Source: Aquibacillus sediminis (GTDB taxonomy: Bacteria > Bacillota > Bacilli > Bacillales > Amphibacillaceae). Taken from it: a DNA stretch of 64,000 nt. The DNA is taken from the NCBI RefSeq assembly GCF_005870085.1, contig NZ_SZNM01000001.1, positions 248,001-312,000 of the forward strand, given 5' to 3'. Shown here piece after piece: positions 9,076 to 18,944 of the stretch (positions are counted from its first letter, which is position 1; every line of letters begins with the position of its first letter). The notes under the pieces are model-generated. The model did no database searches. It was given only the letters and a program-made list of their open reading frames with translations, and was not told the DNA's origin. A program made the position numbers and the translations under genes.

Positions 9076-10431
9076 TTATGTGATATGATCTAAAAGTGAT
9101 TCTAACTTCATCCCGCGTGAAGCCTTTAACATTATTAATACATCTTCACTTAAATAAGCTTGTAATTCTTCTATTAATGTCTGCTTGTTGTCAAAATGCT
9201 TTGCAGAAGTATGAACACTTGATTCACGAATCGCCTTCGTTATCTCCTCAGAATCACTACCTACTGTATATACAACATCAATTTTTTCAGAAATAGCTTC
9301 TGCAACGGACCTATGCAATACTTTCGATGATGATCCTAGTTCATACATATCACCAAGAACCAAGACTTTAGATTGATATCCCTTCATTTGTTTTACTATA
9401 TCGATCGAAGCTTTCATAGATGTAGGTGAAGCGTTATATGCATCATTGATGATTGTAACATTATTTTGTCCTTTTGTTATCTCGAATCGCATTCCTGTTA
9501 ATTCTAAATGAACAAGCGCGTCTTTAATTTTGCCCAAAGGAACACCAAGTTTTTTAGCAATGACAACAGCAAATGTGGCGTTCTTTACATTATGGTTGCC
9601 TAGCATATTTAACTGATAATTTTCATGATCTAGTTCGAAAAGTGTTTGATCTGCTGTCATTTCAACATAACTAATGTTGAAATCATTCTCTTCACTAAAA
9701 CCAACCGTCGATACATATGGATAGGTATGTAATCCCTTTAACAGCCGTTCGTCCCCATCAATCAATAACAATCCATTTTCTTGTAGCCCTGCTAATATTT
9801 CTGATTTTGCTTGTGCAATTCCTTCTCTTGAACCTAAATATTCAATGTGTGATTCACCTATATTTGTAATGACAGCATAATTAGGACAAGAAAGAGTTGA
9901 CAATCGCTCAATTTCCCCAAAGTGATCCATTCCCATTTCTAACACAAGTACTTCTGTATCTGTTGGCATGGAAAGGATCGTTAAAGGTAAGCCAATTTGA
10001 TTATTATAATTGCCATTAGTTCGATGTGTTTTAAAATTGGTTTGCAACACTGTACCGACCAAGTCCTTTGTTGTCGTCTTACCATTTGATCCGGTTATCC
10101 CAATGACAACAGGATTTACTTTTTGCCTGTAATGATGGGCTAGCTGTTGCAGCGCTTCTAGTGTATCTTCAACAAAAAAAATGGGAAAATCCGTTGGTAA
10201 AAATGATGGCAACTGCTTATCTTTTTCCCAAAGCGTGGCAACAGCTCCATTATAAAATGCATCCTCAATAAATTGATGACCATCAAAAGTTTCTCCAGTT
10301 AATGGTATAAACAATGATTTGGTTGATTTTTTTCGACTATCAGTGGAAATTTCTTGTATAGGTAGTTGATCTTCAACCGCCCCTCGATTGTTTGTAAAAA
10401 GTTTTGCTAAAAACTCTGTTGTAAATAACAT
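9076..10431 (-). CDS. murF: UDP-MurNAc-tripeptide--D-Ala-D-Ala ligase MurF
   Basis: Mur ligase adding D-Ala-D-Ala to complete the UDP-MurNAc-pentapeptide. The 451-residue product carries an N-terminal Mur ligase domain, the ATP loop [15 protein letters not shown] near residue 110, the central LEMGMDHFGEI motif and NDAYNASPTSM. AAGGAG sits 8 bp before the ATG and only 2 bp separate it from murE. In B. subtilis murF lies outside this cluster, next to ddl, so its place between murE and mraY is a difference from that model. Confidence 0.96.
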   Translation of the reverse strand: MLFTTEFLAKLFTNNRGAVEDQLPIQEISTDSRKKSTKSLFIPLTGETFDGHQFIEDAFYNGAVATLWEKDKQLPSFLPTDFPIFFVEDTLEALQQLAHHYRQKVNPVVIGITGSNGKTTTKDLVGTVLQTNFKTHRTNGNYNNQIGLPLTILSMPTDTEVLVLEMGMDHFGEIERLSTLSCPNYAVITNIGESHIEYLGSREGIAQAKSEILAGLQENGLLLIDGDERLLKGLHTYPYVSTVGFSEENDFNISYVEMTADQTLFELDHENYQLNMLGNHNVKNATFAVVIAKKLGVPLGKIKDALVHLELTGMRFEITKGQNNVTIINDAYNASPTSMKASIDIVKQMKGYQSKVLVLGDMYELGSSSKVLHRSVAEAISEKIDVVYTVGSDSEEITKAIRESSVHTSAKHFDNKQTLIEELQAYLSEDVLIMLKASRGMKLESLLDHIT

Positions 10432-10433
10432 AC

Positions 10434-11912
10434 TTATTTCTCCTTACCTACCTTTTTTACGATCGCTTTTGCAGCCTCTTCTCTATCATCAAATTCGACA
10501 ACTTTGTCACCTAAGACTTGATAGGTTTCATGTCCCTTTCCTGCAATTAATACTATATCATCATCGTGGGCCAAATCGATAGCATGATCTATCGCTTCTT
10601 TTCGATTCAGAATAATTTGATAGTTGTTCCCATCAATCCCCGTAATCATATCTTTCACAATTTCACTCGGATTTTCGGACCTTGGATTATCTGAAGTGAA
10701 TATTGCCAAGTCTGTATTTGAAATGGCTACACTGGCCATTAATGGGCGTTTTTTCTTGTCACGGTCCCCACCACAGCCAATAACTACATATACCCTACCT
10801 TTAGCAAAAGACTGTATCGTGGTTAGAACATTTTGTAAGGAGTCAGGTGTATGTGCATAATCCACAATCACACCAAAAGGTTGATTTAGTAAGACCGGTT
10901 CAAACCGACCACGTACACCGTCCGTAGTTTCTAATGCTTTTTTGATGGTTGTTAGTGAAACCCCTCGACATAATGCACCTGCCGTAGCCGCTAACATATT
11001 GTAGATACTGAATTTCCCAACTAGTTTACTATGAATTTTGGTTGAGCTTACATTCGTTTTAAGTGTAAATTGTGAGCCATGTGCACTAAGGTTAATATTC
11101 TCTGCCTTCACATCCGCTTCCGATTCAATCCCATACGTAATCACTGGCTGTGAAGTACTCTTTTTAAAAACGGAACTATATCCATCATCTTGATTAATCA
11201 CTGCATATTTAGGCGCTTCACAACTATACTTATTCCCTAATTGAGAAAATAGTAGGCTTTTTGCTCGTAAGTACTCATTCATACTTTTATGATAATCTAA
11301 ATGGTCCTGCGATAGATTAGTGAAAATCGCAATATCATAGTCACACCCATACACCCTACCTAAATCTAACGCGTGAGAGGAAACCTCCATAATTACATCT
11401 TCAATATTCCGATCAATCATTTGCCGAAAGCTTTTTTGTAAGAACAAAGCATCTGGAGTCGTGTTTTTGACACTATATTGGTCGTTTCCCATTTTCATTT
11501 GAATTGTTCCAATAACACCAGTTGTTTTGTTTTCCTGTCTAAATATATGGTCTAGCAAATAGGTAACTGTTGTTTTGCCATTGGTTCCTGTAACCCCAAT
11601 AAGATTTAAATGGCTTGAAGGATTATTATAATATTTATTAGCAAGTAACGCCAGTGCTCTAATTGTATCATTGACAATAATTACTGGAACCGATACGTCT
11701 ACATCTCTTTCAGCAATAATTGCAGCTGCCCCTTTAGTTTCTGCATCCTTTGCAAAAGCATGACCATCAACCGTAAACCCATTAATACAAATAAACATAT
11801 TGCCGTCTTCTACTTGGTTAGAATCCATTTGCAACCCTGTAATGTTTATATTTTCGATCGATGCTGTTGCTTGATAAAAGCGGAGAACTTTAGCAAGATC
11901 ATGTAATCTCAT
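10434..11912 (-). CDS. murE: UDP-MurNAc-tripeptide synthetase MurE (meso-DAP type)
   Basis: Adds the third residue of the stem peptide. The 492-residue product has the ATP loop GVTGTNGKTTVTYLLD near residue 110, the carbamylated-lysine region (MEVSSHALDLGRV) and a C-terminal DNPRSENP motif. DNPR is the signature of meso-diaminopimelate-specific MurE, so the wall is predicted to be DAP type. ATG at 11910-11912 is preceded by AGGATGTG; a GTG three codons upstream is an alternative. It is separated from spoVD by about 825 bp of repeats instead of the usual short gap. Confidence 0.96.
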   Translation of the reverse strand: MRLHDLAKVLRFYQATASIENINITGLQMDSNQVEDGNMFICINGFTVDGHAFAKDAETKGAAAIIAERDVDVSVPVIIVNDTIRALALLANKYYNNPSSHLNLIGVTGTNGKTTVTYLLDHIFRQENKTTGVIGTIQMKMGNDQYSVKNTTPDALFLQKSFRQMIDRNIEDVIMEVSSHALDLGRVYGCDYDIAIFTNLSQDHLDYHKSMNEYLRAKSLLFSQLGNKYSCEAPKYAVINQDDGYSSVFKKSTSQPVITYGIESEADVKAENINLSAHGSQFTLKTNVSSTKIHSKLVGKFSIYNMLAATAGALCRGVSLTTIKKALETTDGVRGRFEPVLLNQPFGVIVDYAHTPDSLQNVLTTIQSFAKGRVYVVIGCGGDRDKKKRPLMASVAISNTDLAIFTSDNPRSENPSEIVKDMITGIDGNNYQIILNRKEAIDHAIDLAHDDDIVLIAGKGHETYQVLGDKVVEFDDREEAAKAIVKKVGKEK

Positions 11913-12073
11913 GCTATACACATCCTAACATAACAGATATTCATACACCGGTAGACCTATATGCTAACAGCAACTTTTTAAAAGCAAGTCTTTTTTGTAA
12001 AGTTTGTTGCTTTTTGTGTCGTAGTTGATAAAAGCTCCGACTAACCGATTCTCTCGCTAGTTATTTATGAACA

Positions 12074-12300
12074 AAAGCGCAAGCGCCCGGGTAGCGACGT
12101 ACGGACTGCGCCTGCGCATCGCAGGTGGTTCGGTGTTGCCGCTCAGGAGCGGCGGACTTAACCGAACAATCATTCCGTAGGAGATAAAGGAAACTCTTTG
12201 GGACCGAAGGAAGTCGATGTTGACTTATCGTACGGAGGTGAGGGAAGTCTCGTTACAGCTTTAGCGTTGGAGCTGGACGTGGCCAATGCTAAGATAAAAG
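12074..12300. repeat. GC-rich structured interspersed repeat
   Basis: Markedly more GC-rich than its surroundings. It opens with AAAAGCGCAAGCGCC and contains nested helices: CCTGCG/CGCAGG (12111-12125), GTTCGGT/ACCGAAC (12128-12134 with 12161-12167) enclosing GCCGCTC-AG-GAGCGGC (12138-12153), AAGTC/GACTT, and CAGCT/AGCTG near the end. From memory, elements starting with GCGCAAGCGCC and ending near GGAGCTGGAC are common in genomes of halotolerant Bacillaceae. No transposase is present. Boundaries are approximate. Confidence 0.6.
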
Positions 12301-12354
12301 TTATCCACAACCATTCCATTTTTTAATTTCCTATGCTAAAAAAAAGTGATAATC

Positions 12355-12625
12355 CAACGCTGTGAATATACACTACGCGCATCCTAAGGGTTAATGAGAC
12401 TCCTCGAAAATACAAATCAATTTTCTGCCTGCGATAAATGCTTCCGTAGCCTTCCTTGTTCTCGTTCATCCCTCACTGCAGAACCTCACCTAGGATACGT
12501 TAAGGATTACAGGCTAAAACCGTCTTACAGGACAACGCGTACATAACTCTTGTAAGACCCTAGGAGTCTCCGTGTATTTCCTCCGCCTGTTGTGTGCATG
12601 GTAATTTCGTCGATAGCCATGCATT
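12355..12625. repeat. Second interspersed element, bounded by inverted repeats
   Basis: GAGACTCCT (about 12396-12404) pairs with AGGAGTCTC (about 12563-12571). Inside, GTCTTACA and TGTAAGAC form an 8-bp stem. The left flank CGCTGTGAATATACACTACGCGCATC resembles the start of the element at 21930, which has GCTGTGGAATACACCGCGCATC, so the two are probably diverged family members. No coding capacity is seen. Confidence 0.5.
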
Positions 12626-12737
12626 TAAATTCAGCTATTAGTTTAGGTGTTTTCTAAAGTTACGTCGGAGTTTATTGTAATGGCGACAAAACAACAAACA
12701 ACCTTTTTGAAAACAGCTAAAAGGAAAGACATAAATT

Positions 12738-14678
12738 TTAATCATTTTTGTTTGGATCGTCATCACCAAAGTATAAACGCACCTCGCCGCCCTGCTCAAT
12801 TTTCTCCCCTGGCTCCGGTGCTTGATCAACAATAACATCACCTGATCCAGATGCCTCAATAGATAAATTAACAAGATATTGTTGTAAGTCTTTTCTCGTT
12901 AAACCTCGTAAATCGGGAACTTCAACTAAGGGTTGATCTGGCCATTGGTATTCTTTTTCCAAACCATCTTTTCTAGGTTCTACGCCTAACGCCCTTAAAC
13001 TATCTCCAATCACATTCCCTACAATTGGTGCAGCAACAACCCCTCCAAACTGAACCGTGTCTTTCGGATTATCAATTGCAAGATAAACAACAATCTCAGG
13101 ATCATCTGCTGGTGCAAAACCAATAAAAGATACGATATGGTTATTACTCATGTATTTGCCATCTTCACCAACTTTTTGCGCTGTACCGGTTTTTCCTCCA
13201 ACACGATATCCTTCAACATAAGCACCTCTACCAGTACCTTTAGCGACAACACTTTCTAAAGCTTTGCGAATTTCTGAAGACGTCTGCTCTGAAATTACTC
13301 TTTCCTTTAAAATTGGGTCTGTCTTTTCAACTGTTTTATCCGAAACTGGATTCGTCCACTCTTCTGCTAGATATGGTTGGTATAGATAGCCACCATTAAT
13401 AGCCGCAGACACAGCCATCACTTGTTGAATCGGGGTCACAGAAACACCTTGACCAAAAGCGGTAGTTGCTAATTCCACAGGACCAACCTGTTCTGGATTA
13501 AACAAAATCCCTTTCCCTTCCCCTTGAAGGTCTATACCTGTCTTTTCACCAAAGCCAAAATTATTAATATAGGAAAATAACTTCTTTTCCCCTAATTTTT
13601 CACCAAGTGTAACAAATCCAGGGTTACAAGAATTTTGAACAACTTCTAGATATGTCTGGTGACCATGTCCACCACTTTTCCAACAATGTAATGTTGCACC
13701 CCCTACATCAATAGCACCATTATCGGTAAACTCATCCTCCTCTAAATCAACAACCCCTTCTTCCAATGCTGCTGCTAATGTAATAATTTTAAATGTCGAC
13801 CCTGGTTCATATGTGCTCCAAACTGGCAAGTTTCGATTGTATGTATCAGGATCCACATCTTGATAATGTTCTGGATGAAAGTTTGGCCTTGAAGACATAC
13901 CGAGAATACCACCAGTGTCTGGGTCAACAGCAATGGCTAACGCTCCATCAGGATTGTATTTTGTTTCGGCAAGATCCAATTCACGTTCTATAATAGTTTG
14001 TACCCGTGAATCAATTGTAAGTTTTAAATTGTCACCATCTTTAGGTTCTTCATAAACATCAGCAATTTCAGGCATACGATGGCCTTTAGCATCCGAGAAA
14101 TAAGATAGACTTCCCACTTCACCCATTAATTGGTCATCGTAAAAAAGCTCTAACCCCATTAAACCTTGGTTATCAATCCCCGTAAATCCTAAGACATGGG
14201 ATAAATAAGTTCCGTTTGGATAATGGCGTTTTGAGTCCTCTGCAATATATACACCATCAAGTCCTAGTGTTCGTATTGCTTCCACTTGCTCTTCAGATAA
14301 CTTCCTACCCTCTTTAAAGCGCACAATCCTCTCATTTTGTGTGATTTCTTGATATGCTTTTTCTACTGTTATATCTAATATATCAGCAAAATGTTCCGCT
14401 ACTTTTTGTGGTTCTTGTATCTGTCTAGGTACAACCATCACTGTTGGTGCAGTCACATTTTCCGCAAGTACTTCCCCATTCTTGTCCAGTATTTTACCTC
14501 GTTCAGGTTCGAACGTAATATCACGACTCCACGATTCTTTTGCTCTTTCCATTAACACATCACCGATTACAAATTGAACGTAACCTAACCGGAAATCAAT
14601 GATACCAAAGATGACAATTGCACAAAGAAAAACAGTGACTAGACGCTTTCGCATTGTTACATTGGATACACGTTTCAT
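12738..14678 (-). CDS. spoVD: SpoVD, class B penicillin-binding protein of sporulation
   Basis: Transpeptidase that crosslinks cortex peptidoglycan, partner of SpoVE. The 646-residue protein has a transmembrane anchor (about 11-32), a PBP dimerisation domain (about 50-215) and a transpeptidase domain with STFK (Ser294-Lys297), SCN (350-352) and KTG (496-498). One C-terminal PASTA domain (about 585-640) fits SpoVD, whereas the neighbouring PbpB has two. AAGGAGATG precedes the ATG. It lies directly downstream of pbpB, and a sporulation promoter is expected in the 119-bp gap, but no clear sigma-E match was found. Confidence 0.93.
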   Translation of the reverse strand: MKRVSNVTMRKRLVTVFLCAIVIFGIIDFRLGYVQFVIGDVLMERAKESWSRDITFEPERGKILDKNGEVLAENVTAPTVMVVPRQIQEPQKVAEHFADILDITVEKAYQEITQNERIVRFKEGRKLSEEQVEAIRTLGLDGVYIAEDSKRHYPNGTYLSHVLGFTGIDNQGLMGLELFYDDQLMGEVGSLSYFSDAKGHRMPEIADVYEEPKDGDNLKLTIDSRVQTIIERELDLAETKYNPDGALAIAVDPDTGGILGMSSRPNFHPEHYQDVDPDTYNRNLPVWSTYEPGSTFKIITLAAALEEGVVDLEEDEFTDNGAIDVGGATLHCWKSGGHGHQTYLEVVQNSCNPGFVTLGEKLGEKKLFSYINNFGFGEKTGIDLQGEGKGILFNPEQVGPVELATTAFGQGVSVTPIQQVMAVSAAINGGYLYQPYLAEEWTNPVSDKTVEKTDPILKERVISEQTSSEIRKALESVVAKGTGRGAYVEGYRVGGKTGTAQKVGEDGKYMSNNHIVSFIGFAPADDPEIVVYLAIDNPKDTVQFGGVVAAPIVGNVIGDSLRALGVEPRKDGLEKEYQWPDQPLVEVPDLRGLTRKDLQQYLVNLSIEASGSGDVIVDQAPEPGEKIEQGGEVRLYFGDDDPNKND

Positions 14679-14797
14679 ACGACATCTCCTTACTTAACAG
14701 GTATGCTTGTATCCAATATATGAATGACCAAAAACGAATAGAACACTGTTTAAATGAAACTATTTACTATTCATTATTCTGATGACGACACCTTTGC

Positions 14798-16984
14798 TTA
14801 TTCCATCTCTTGTTCAGGAGGATCTTCCTCTTCTAATTCTGCATTAGGTGAAGTGAATTCAACAGTTAATTTATCTTGCTTTTGTATGTTCTTCCCTTGG
14901 CTAATGCTTTGTGAGACAGCATAGCCGCTCCCGTGCACACTGATGTCTAAGTCTATTGTTTCTGAAAATTTCAACACATCACGTACAGACCAACCAGATA
15001 AATCAGGCATGACTGGATTAGCGGTTAGAAGAAAAATACGTTCGTTTGGCAATAATTCTTCACCGGCCTTAACATTAGCGCCTTGAAGTTGGTCACCATT
15101 TCCTATAACAGTAACTCTCAGTCCTTTGTCTTCTAATTCCGTTTTAACATCTGTCACTGACTTGTCAAGGATTTCAGGCATTTCATATGTGTTAATTGTC
15201 TGTTGCGCTTCCATGTCTGGGTTAATATTTAAATAATGCAAGCTATTACCCATTACATTTTTAAATATAAAAGAAACAGGTTCTGAACCGACTTCATGGA
15301 CCGATAGCTCAGGGCGCTTTACCGATACATACATCATTAACTGCGGGTCATCTTTTGGAGCCATTCCAAGAAAAGAGTACTCATAATTCCCATGTCCAGT
15401 CATGTATGGTTGTGGATTTTCACGATCTGGAATTTGGGCTGTTCCAGTTTTTCCAGCTACTGAATAATCATCTAACTTATAATTTCGACCAGTACCATTT
15501 TCCGAAGAAACAACCGTCCCTAATTCATCCCTAACCTTTTTTGCTGTTTCTGCCGAGATAGGATTACCTACAACATTCGGAGACTTTTCTTCAACAACTT
15601 GGTCTGTGTTCGGATCTTTTATCGCTTTAATAACATATGGCTGTAGCATTTCACCATTATTAGCGACTGCTGTTAAGGCCTTCATTTGCTGTATCGGGGT
15701 TACCGTTGTCCCTTGTCCGTAAGAAGTTGTGATTTTTTCACTTTTATAATTATACATAATTTTACCAATATCTTCACCTGGCAAATCAATCCCTGTTGGT
15801 TGGTCAAATTCAAATGCCTGTAAATATTCATAAAACTTTTCAGGACCAACTTTATCATAAGCTAACAAGGCAGCAGCTACATTGGATGAACGCTGAATAC
15901 CTTCTCTGAAGGTAATAGAGCCCCAACCTTTATTGTCCCAATCATGAATAGCAGCCCCTTCACTAATTTGATATTTACCAGATTGAAAGTATTCCGTTGG
16001 ATTGTATTCACCCTCTTCAATGGCTGCAGCTAATGTGAATATTTTCATAGTAGAACCTGGTTCAAATGGTGTGGAAATCACATCATTATACCAATTTTCA
16101 ACCGTTCCTAATTGATTTGGATCATAACTAGGACGACTACTCATCGCTAATACTTCACCTGTTTTCGGATCCATGACTGCTGCTGTAATTCGCTCTGGTT
16201 CATACTGTTCATTAACTTCTGACATCGCATCTTCTAAAAGCGTCTGTATCTTCTGATCAATCGTTAGATAGACATCATTTCCATCCTTGGCTTCTTTAAC
16301 GATTTCCTCAGGTTGTAATAATTTAGCATTATATTTATCACGCTTATATGAAATATGTCCAGACTCTCCGGCAAGAACATCATTCATCATTTGTTCGACA
16401 CCTGTTAAGCCCACCTGTTCTCCATCTAACTTATCTACTAACCCTAAAACATGAGAGGCAAACATACCATTTGGATAATAACGTTGTATGTCCTTTTCAA
16501 AATTGATGCCTGGTAACTCTAATTCTTCAATTTGTTCTTTGATGTCCTGTGTTAGATTCTTTCCATCAGACCCAAACTCTACTTGAAATCGCCCTTCTGA
16601 CTTCCCCTTATCGATCGTTTCCAAAACATCTGACGGCTCCATTTCAAGTAATGGTGCCAATTCTTCTGCGGTTTGTCTAGCATCTTGGACATACAGTGGT
16701 TCTTTATTAATACCAGTATGTGTTTCGTCAACGATTGCATATACCTTATATGTTGGTCGATCTTGAACAAGTGACATCTCATTTCTATCTAGTATTCTAC
16801 CTCTTTCAGCCGGTAGACTATATTGATTTGTTCTTGTTTTATCCGCCCATTCTTGTAGAGATACTCCAGCAACTTCCCCTGTTGTTTGTATGTATAAAAA
16901 ACGTCCAGACAGAATTAAAAATATTGCCACAAATGAAAGCATCAAAACAATAGACATTATTTGGGTCGCTTTATTCTTTCTCAC
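14798..16984 (-). CDS. pbpB: PbpB (PBP 2B), septal class B penicillin-binding protein
   Basis: Essential divisome transpeptidase that works with FtsW. The 728-residue protein has a membrane anchor (about 9-30), a dimerisation domain, and a transpeptidase domain with STMK (Ser311-Lys314), SSN (366-368) and KTG (511-513). Two PASTA repeats follow (about 595-655 and 656-712) before an acidic tail. The start is a GTG at 16982-16984 preceded by AAAAGGG at rather long spacing. It lies just after ftsL, as in B. subtilis. Confidence 0.95.
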   Translation of the reverse strand: MRKNKATQIMSIVLMLSFVAIFLILSGRFLYIQTTGEVAGVSLQEWADKTRTNQYSLPAERGRILDRNEMSLVQDRPTYKVYAIVDETHTGINKEPLYVQDARQTAEELAPLLEMEPSDVLETIDKGKSEGRFQVEFGSDGKNLTQDIKEQIEELELPGINFEKDIQRYYPNGMFASHVLGLVDKLDGEQVGLTGVEQMMNDVLAGESGHISYKRDKYNAKLLQPEEIVKEAKDGNDVYLTIDQKIQTLLEDAMSEVNEQYEPERITAAVMDPKTGEVLAMSSRPSYDPNQLGTVENWYNDVISTPFEPGSTMKIFTLAAAIEEGEYNPTEYFQSGKYQISEGAAIHDWDNKGWGSITFREGIQRSSNVAAALLAYDKVGPEKFYEYLQAFEFDQPTGIDLPGEDIGKIMYNYKSEKITTSYGQGTTVTPIQQMKALTAVANNGEMLQPYVIKAIKDPNTDQVVEEKSPNVVGNPISAETAKKVRDELGTVVSSENGTGRNYKLDDYSVAGKTGTAQIPDRENPQPYMTGHGNYEYSFLGMAPKDDPQLMMYVSVKRPELSVHEVGSEPVSFIFKNVMGNSLHYLNINPDMEAQQTINTYEMPEILDKSVTDVKTELEDKGLRVTVIGNGDQLQGANVKAGEELLPNERIFLLTANPVMPDLSGWSVRDVLKFSETIDLDISVHGSGYAVSQSISQGKNIQKQDKLTVEFTSPNAELEEEDPPEQEME

Positions 16985-17001
16985 TTTCTATCAACGCCCT
17001 T

Positions 17002-17397
17002 TTAATTATTCACTAATGAACTAGCTTGTTTTACTTTTGAATTTTGAACTTTCAAACCATTTTCTTTGGCGATCCGTAAGATGCGATCTGGATTGCTGAA
17101 CTCTTTTACTTGATAAGATAAGTTCTGATTAATATCTTGTTGCTGATTAACATTTCGTTCTAATTGTTGCACTTCTCGATTGAGCGTATCTGTATTTGAA
17201 CTAAACGACACCATAAAGAGTAATGCGACAATCGTTACAAAACTAAATACCGAATAAATAACTTTTTCTCCTGGTGTAATCCAACGTTTTTGCGTTTTTT
17301 CTTTAATTATTGGTTTTGGTTCTGTCTGTGTTTCTACGTTTGGATTCGTTGTTTGTTGCCAAGATTGTTGCCATTTTTTCGCATGACTTTCGCTCAT
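17002..17397 (-). CDS. ftsL: Cell division protein FtsL
   Basis: Small bitopic divisome protein that complexes with DivIC and DivIB. The 131-residue product has a basic cytoplasmic region, a transmembrane helix (about 45-66) and a periplasmic-side coiled coil (LNREVQQLERNVNQQQDINQ), then the conserved PDRILRIAKENGL. The start codon overlaps the rsmH stop by one base (TAATG). Sequence is poorly conserved in the family; position between rsmH and pbpB decides the call. Confidence 0.93.
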   Translation of the reverse strand: MSESHAKKWQQSWQQTTNPNVETQTEPKPIIKEKTQKRWITPGEKVIYSVFSFVTIVALLFMVSFSSNTDTLNREVQQLERNVNQQQDINQNLSYQVKEFSNPDRILRIAKENGLKVQNSKVKQASSLVNN

Positions 17398-18374
17398 TAC
17401 TTATTCCATCCTTCCTCATACATGAATTTTTCATCCCAAGGTTTTACTTTTTCAACTATACGTAGTTTTGCTGATCTTGATCGCCGATTAGCCACTAGCT
17501 CGTCATCATTTGGTAAAATTGGTTTCCTATTTATTTGTTTAAATGGAGGTTTACTATGTTCTGGAATGATAGGAATATTTTTTGGTAATGGTGGATTTGT
17601 ACTCCACTTTTTAAATGCTTGTTTACACAATCGATCTTCCAGCGAATGAAATGTGATAATAGAGATTCTACCACCTACACTTACTAATTCAGCAGCTTGA
17701 TGTAAGGTATCATAAAAAGCATTTAATTCATCATTGACAGCTATTCGAATCGCTTGAAATACCCGCTTAGCTGGATGTCCACCTTTTCTTCTAGCAGGTG
17801 CTGGAATTGCCTCCTTTATCACTTCTACTAGATCAAAAGTAGTCTTTAACTCGTTTTCTTCACGTCGCTCTTCTATTTTTCGAGCGATTTGTTTGGAAAA
17901 TTTTTCTTCACCATAGCGAAAGAAAATTTTCACTAACTTCTCATAAGACCATTGGTTCACCACTTCATACGCCGTCGTTTGTTGGGATTGATCCATCCTC
18001 ATATCAAGTGATGCATCATGTTGATAGCTAAACCCTCGCTCTTTTTGATCTAATTGCGGCGAAGAGACACCTAAATCAAACAAAATCCCATCTACTGACG
18101 TGATATTATGTTCTTGTAATTTTTGTTTAAGATTTCGAAAGTTTGAATAAACATAAACCACTTTATCATTATAGTCACTTAATCTTTGTTTTGCTGCTTC
18201 AATTGAGTGCTGATCTTGATCAAAAGCTAAAAGCTTGCCACCCTCACCTAACTGACTTGCAATGGCTTCAGAATGACCACCAGCTCCAAGCGTGCAATCA
18301 ACATATGTACCATTTGGCTGAATATTTAATCCATCCACCGCTTCCTGTTTTAATACACTAAAATGTTCGAACAT
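17397..18374 (-). CDS. rsmH: 16S rRNA (cytosine1402-N4)-methyltransferase RsmH
   Basis: SAM-dependent methyltransferase (MraW) modifying C1402 in the 16S rRNA decoding centre. The 325-residue product shows [14 protein letters not shown] (SAM loop), [19 protein letters not shown] and [15 protein letters not shown]. The ATG at 18372-18374 follows GCAGGTG. It is the second gene of the cluster after mraZ with a gap of about 100 bp. Confidence 0.96.
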   Translation of the reverse strand: MFEHFSVLKQEAVDGLNIQPNGTYVDCTLGAGGHSEAIASQLGEGGKLLAFDQDQHSIEAAKQRLSDYNDKVVYVYSNFRNLKQKLQEHNITSVDGILFDLGVSSPQLDQKERGFSYQHDASLDMRMDQSQQTTAYEVVNQWSYEKLVKIFFRYGEEKFSKQIARKIEERREENELKTTFDLVEVIKEAIPAPARRKGGHPAKRVFQAIRIAVNDELNAFYDTLHQAAELVSVGGRISIITFHSLEDRLCKQAFKKWSTNPPLPKNIPIIPEHSKPPFKQINRKPILPNDDELVANRRSRSAKLRIVEKVKPWDEKFMYEEGWNK

Positions 18375-18480
18375 TTCTTCACCTGCTTTTATGTCTGTAT
18401 TTTATGCCTGTACTATCTCAATGAAAAGAACCGTTCTGTAACAGTTTGTGACATTAACGGGCTTTTAAACCCCAATAATA

Positions 18481-18912
18481 TTAAATATCAAAATCAAGCA
18501 TGTTCTCTGCAATTTCAGCAAAAGATTCTTCTGATTCTTCAAAATATGTTTCCCATTCATCGTTAGACCAAAACTCAATTCGATTAGAAACACCAATCAC
18601 CACACACTCTTTTTGTAGATCTGCATATTTTCGAAGTGGGGAAGGAATATTAATTCTTCCCTGTTTATCCACTTCACACTCTACAGCTCCAGAAAAGAAA
18701 AAGCGCGTGAAAGCACGAGCGTCTTTTTTCGTTAATGGGAGTTTTTTTAATTTCTCTTCAAGTAGGCGCCATTCATTCATGGGATAAGCAAACAAACATT
18801 GATCCAAGCCTCTAGTCAAAACAAATGTATCTCCAAGACCTTCTCGAAACTTAGCAGGAACGATAATACGACCTTTTGTATCAATATTATGTTGAAATTC
18901 ACCCATGAACAT
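18481..18912 (-). CDS. mraZ: Transcriptional regulator MraZ
   Basis: AbrB-like DNA-binding protein that forms a ring oligomer and represses its own dcw operon. Two tandem MraZ domains are seen, each with the DxxGR motif ([14 protein letters not shown] and [14 protein letters not shown]). The start ATG at 18910-18912 gives [15 protein letters not shown] and 143 residues, exactly the B. subtilis length; GGGGGCGG lies upstream. An in-frame extension of five codons has no site. Three GTGG repeats upstream are the probable operator. Confidence 0.95.
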   Translation of the reverse strand: MFMGEFQHNIDTKGRIIVPAKFREGLGDTFVLTRGLDQCLFAYPMNEWRLLEEKLKKLPLTKKDARAFTRFFFSGAVECEVDKQGRINIPSPLRKYADLQKECVVIGVSNRIEFWSNDEWETYFEESEESFAEIAENMLDFDI

Positions 18913-18944
18913 AGAGACCGCCCCCACTTTCTAAATCTATGTTA

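Larger units (their letters stand above)
11913..12737. other. Repeat-filled gap between spoVD and murE
   Basis: About 825 bp with no supported gene. From left to right it contains an AT-rich murE leader (11913-12060), a GC-rich structured repeat (12074-12300), a second element bounded by a 9-bp inverted repeat (about 12355-12625) and about 110 bp of AT-rich DNA next to the spoVD stop. Short open frames here lack ribosome-binding sites and protein-like composition. Confidence 0.75.

Noticed and set aside
12638-12874. Overlapping short frames at the end of spoVD on both strands
   Set aside because: They are shadows of the spoVD PASTA-domain end and adjacent AT-rich DNA, with no start signals.
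14679-14797. Possible sigma-E promoter for spoVD (CATACCTG with an upstream CATATATT)
   Set aside because: The spacing between the two elements is far too short for sigma-E, and no alternative -35 matches at the correct distance.
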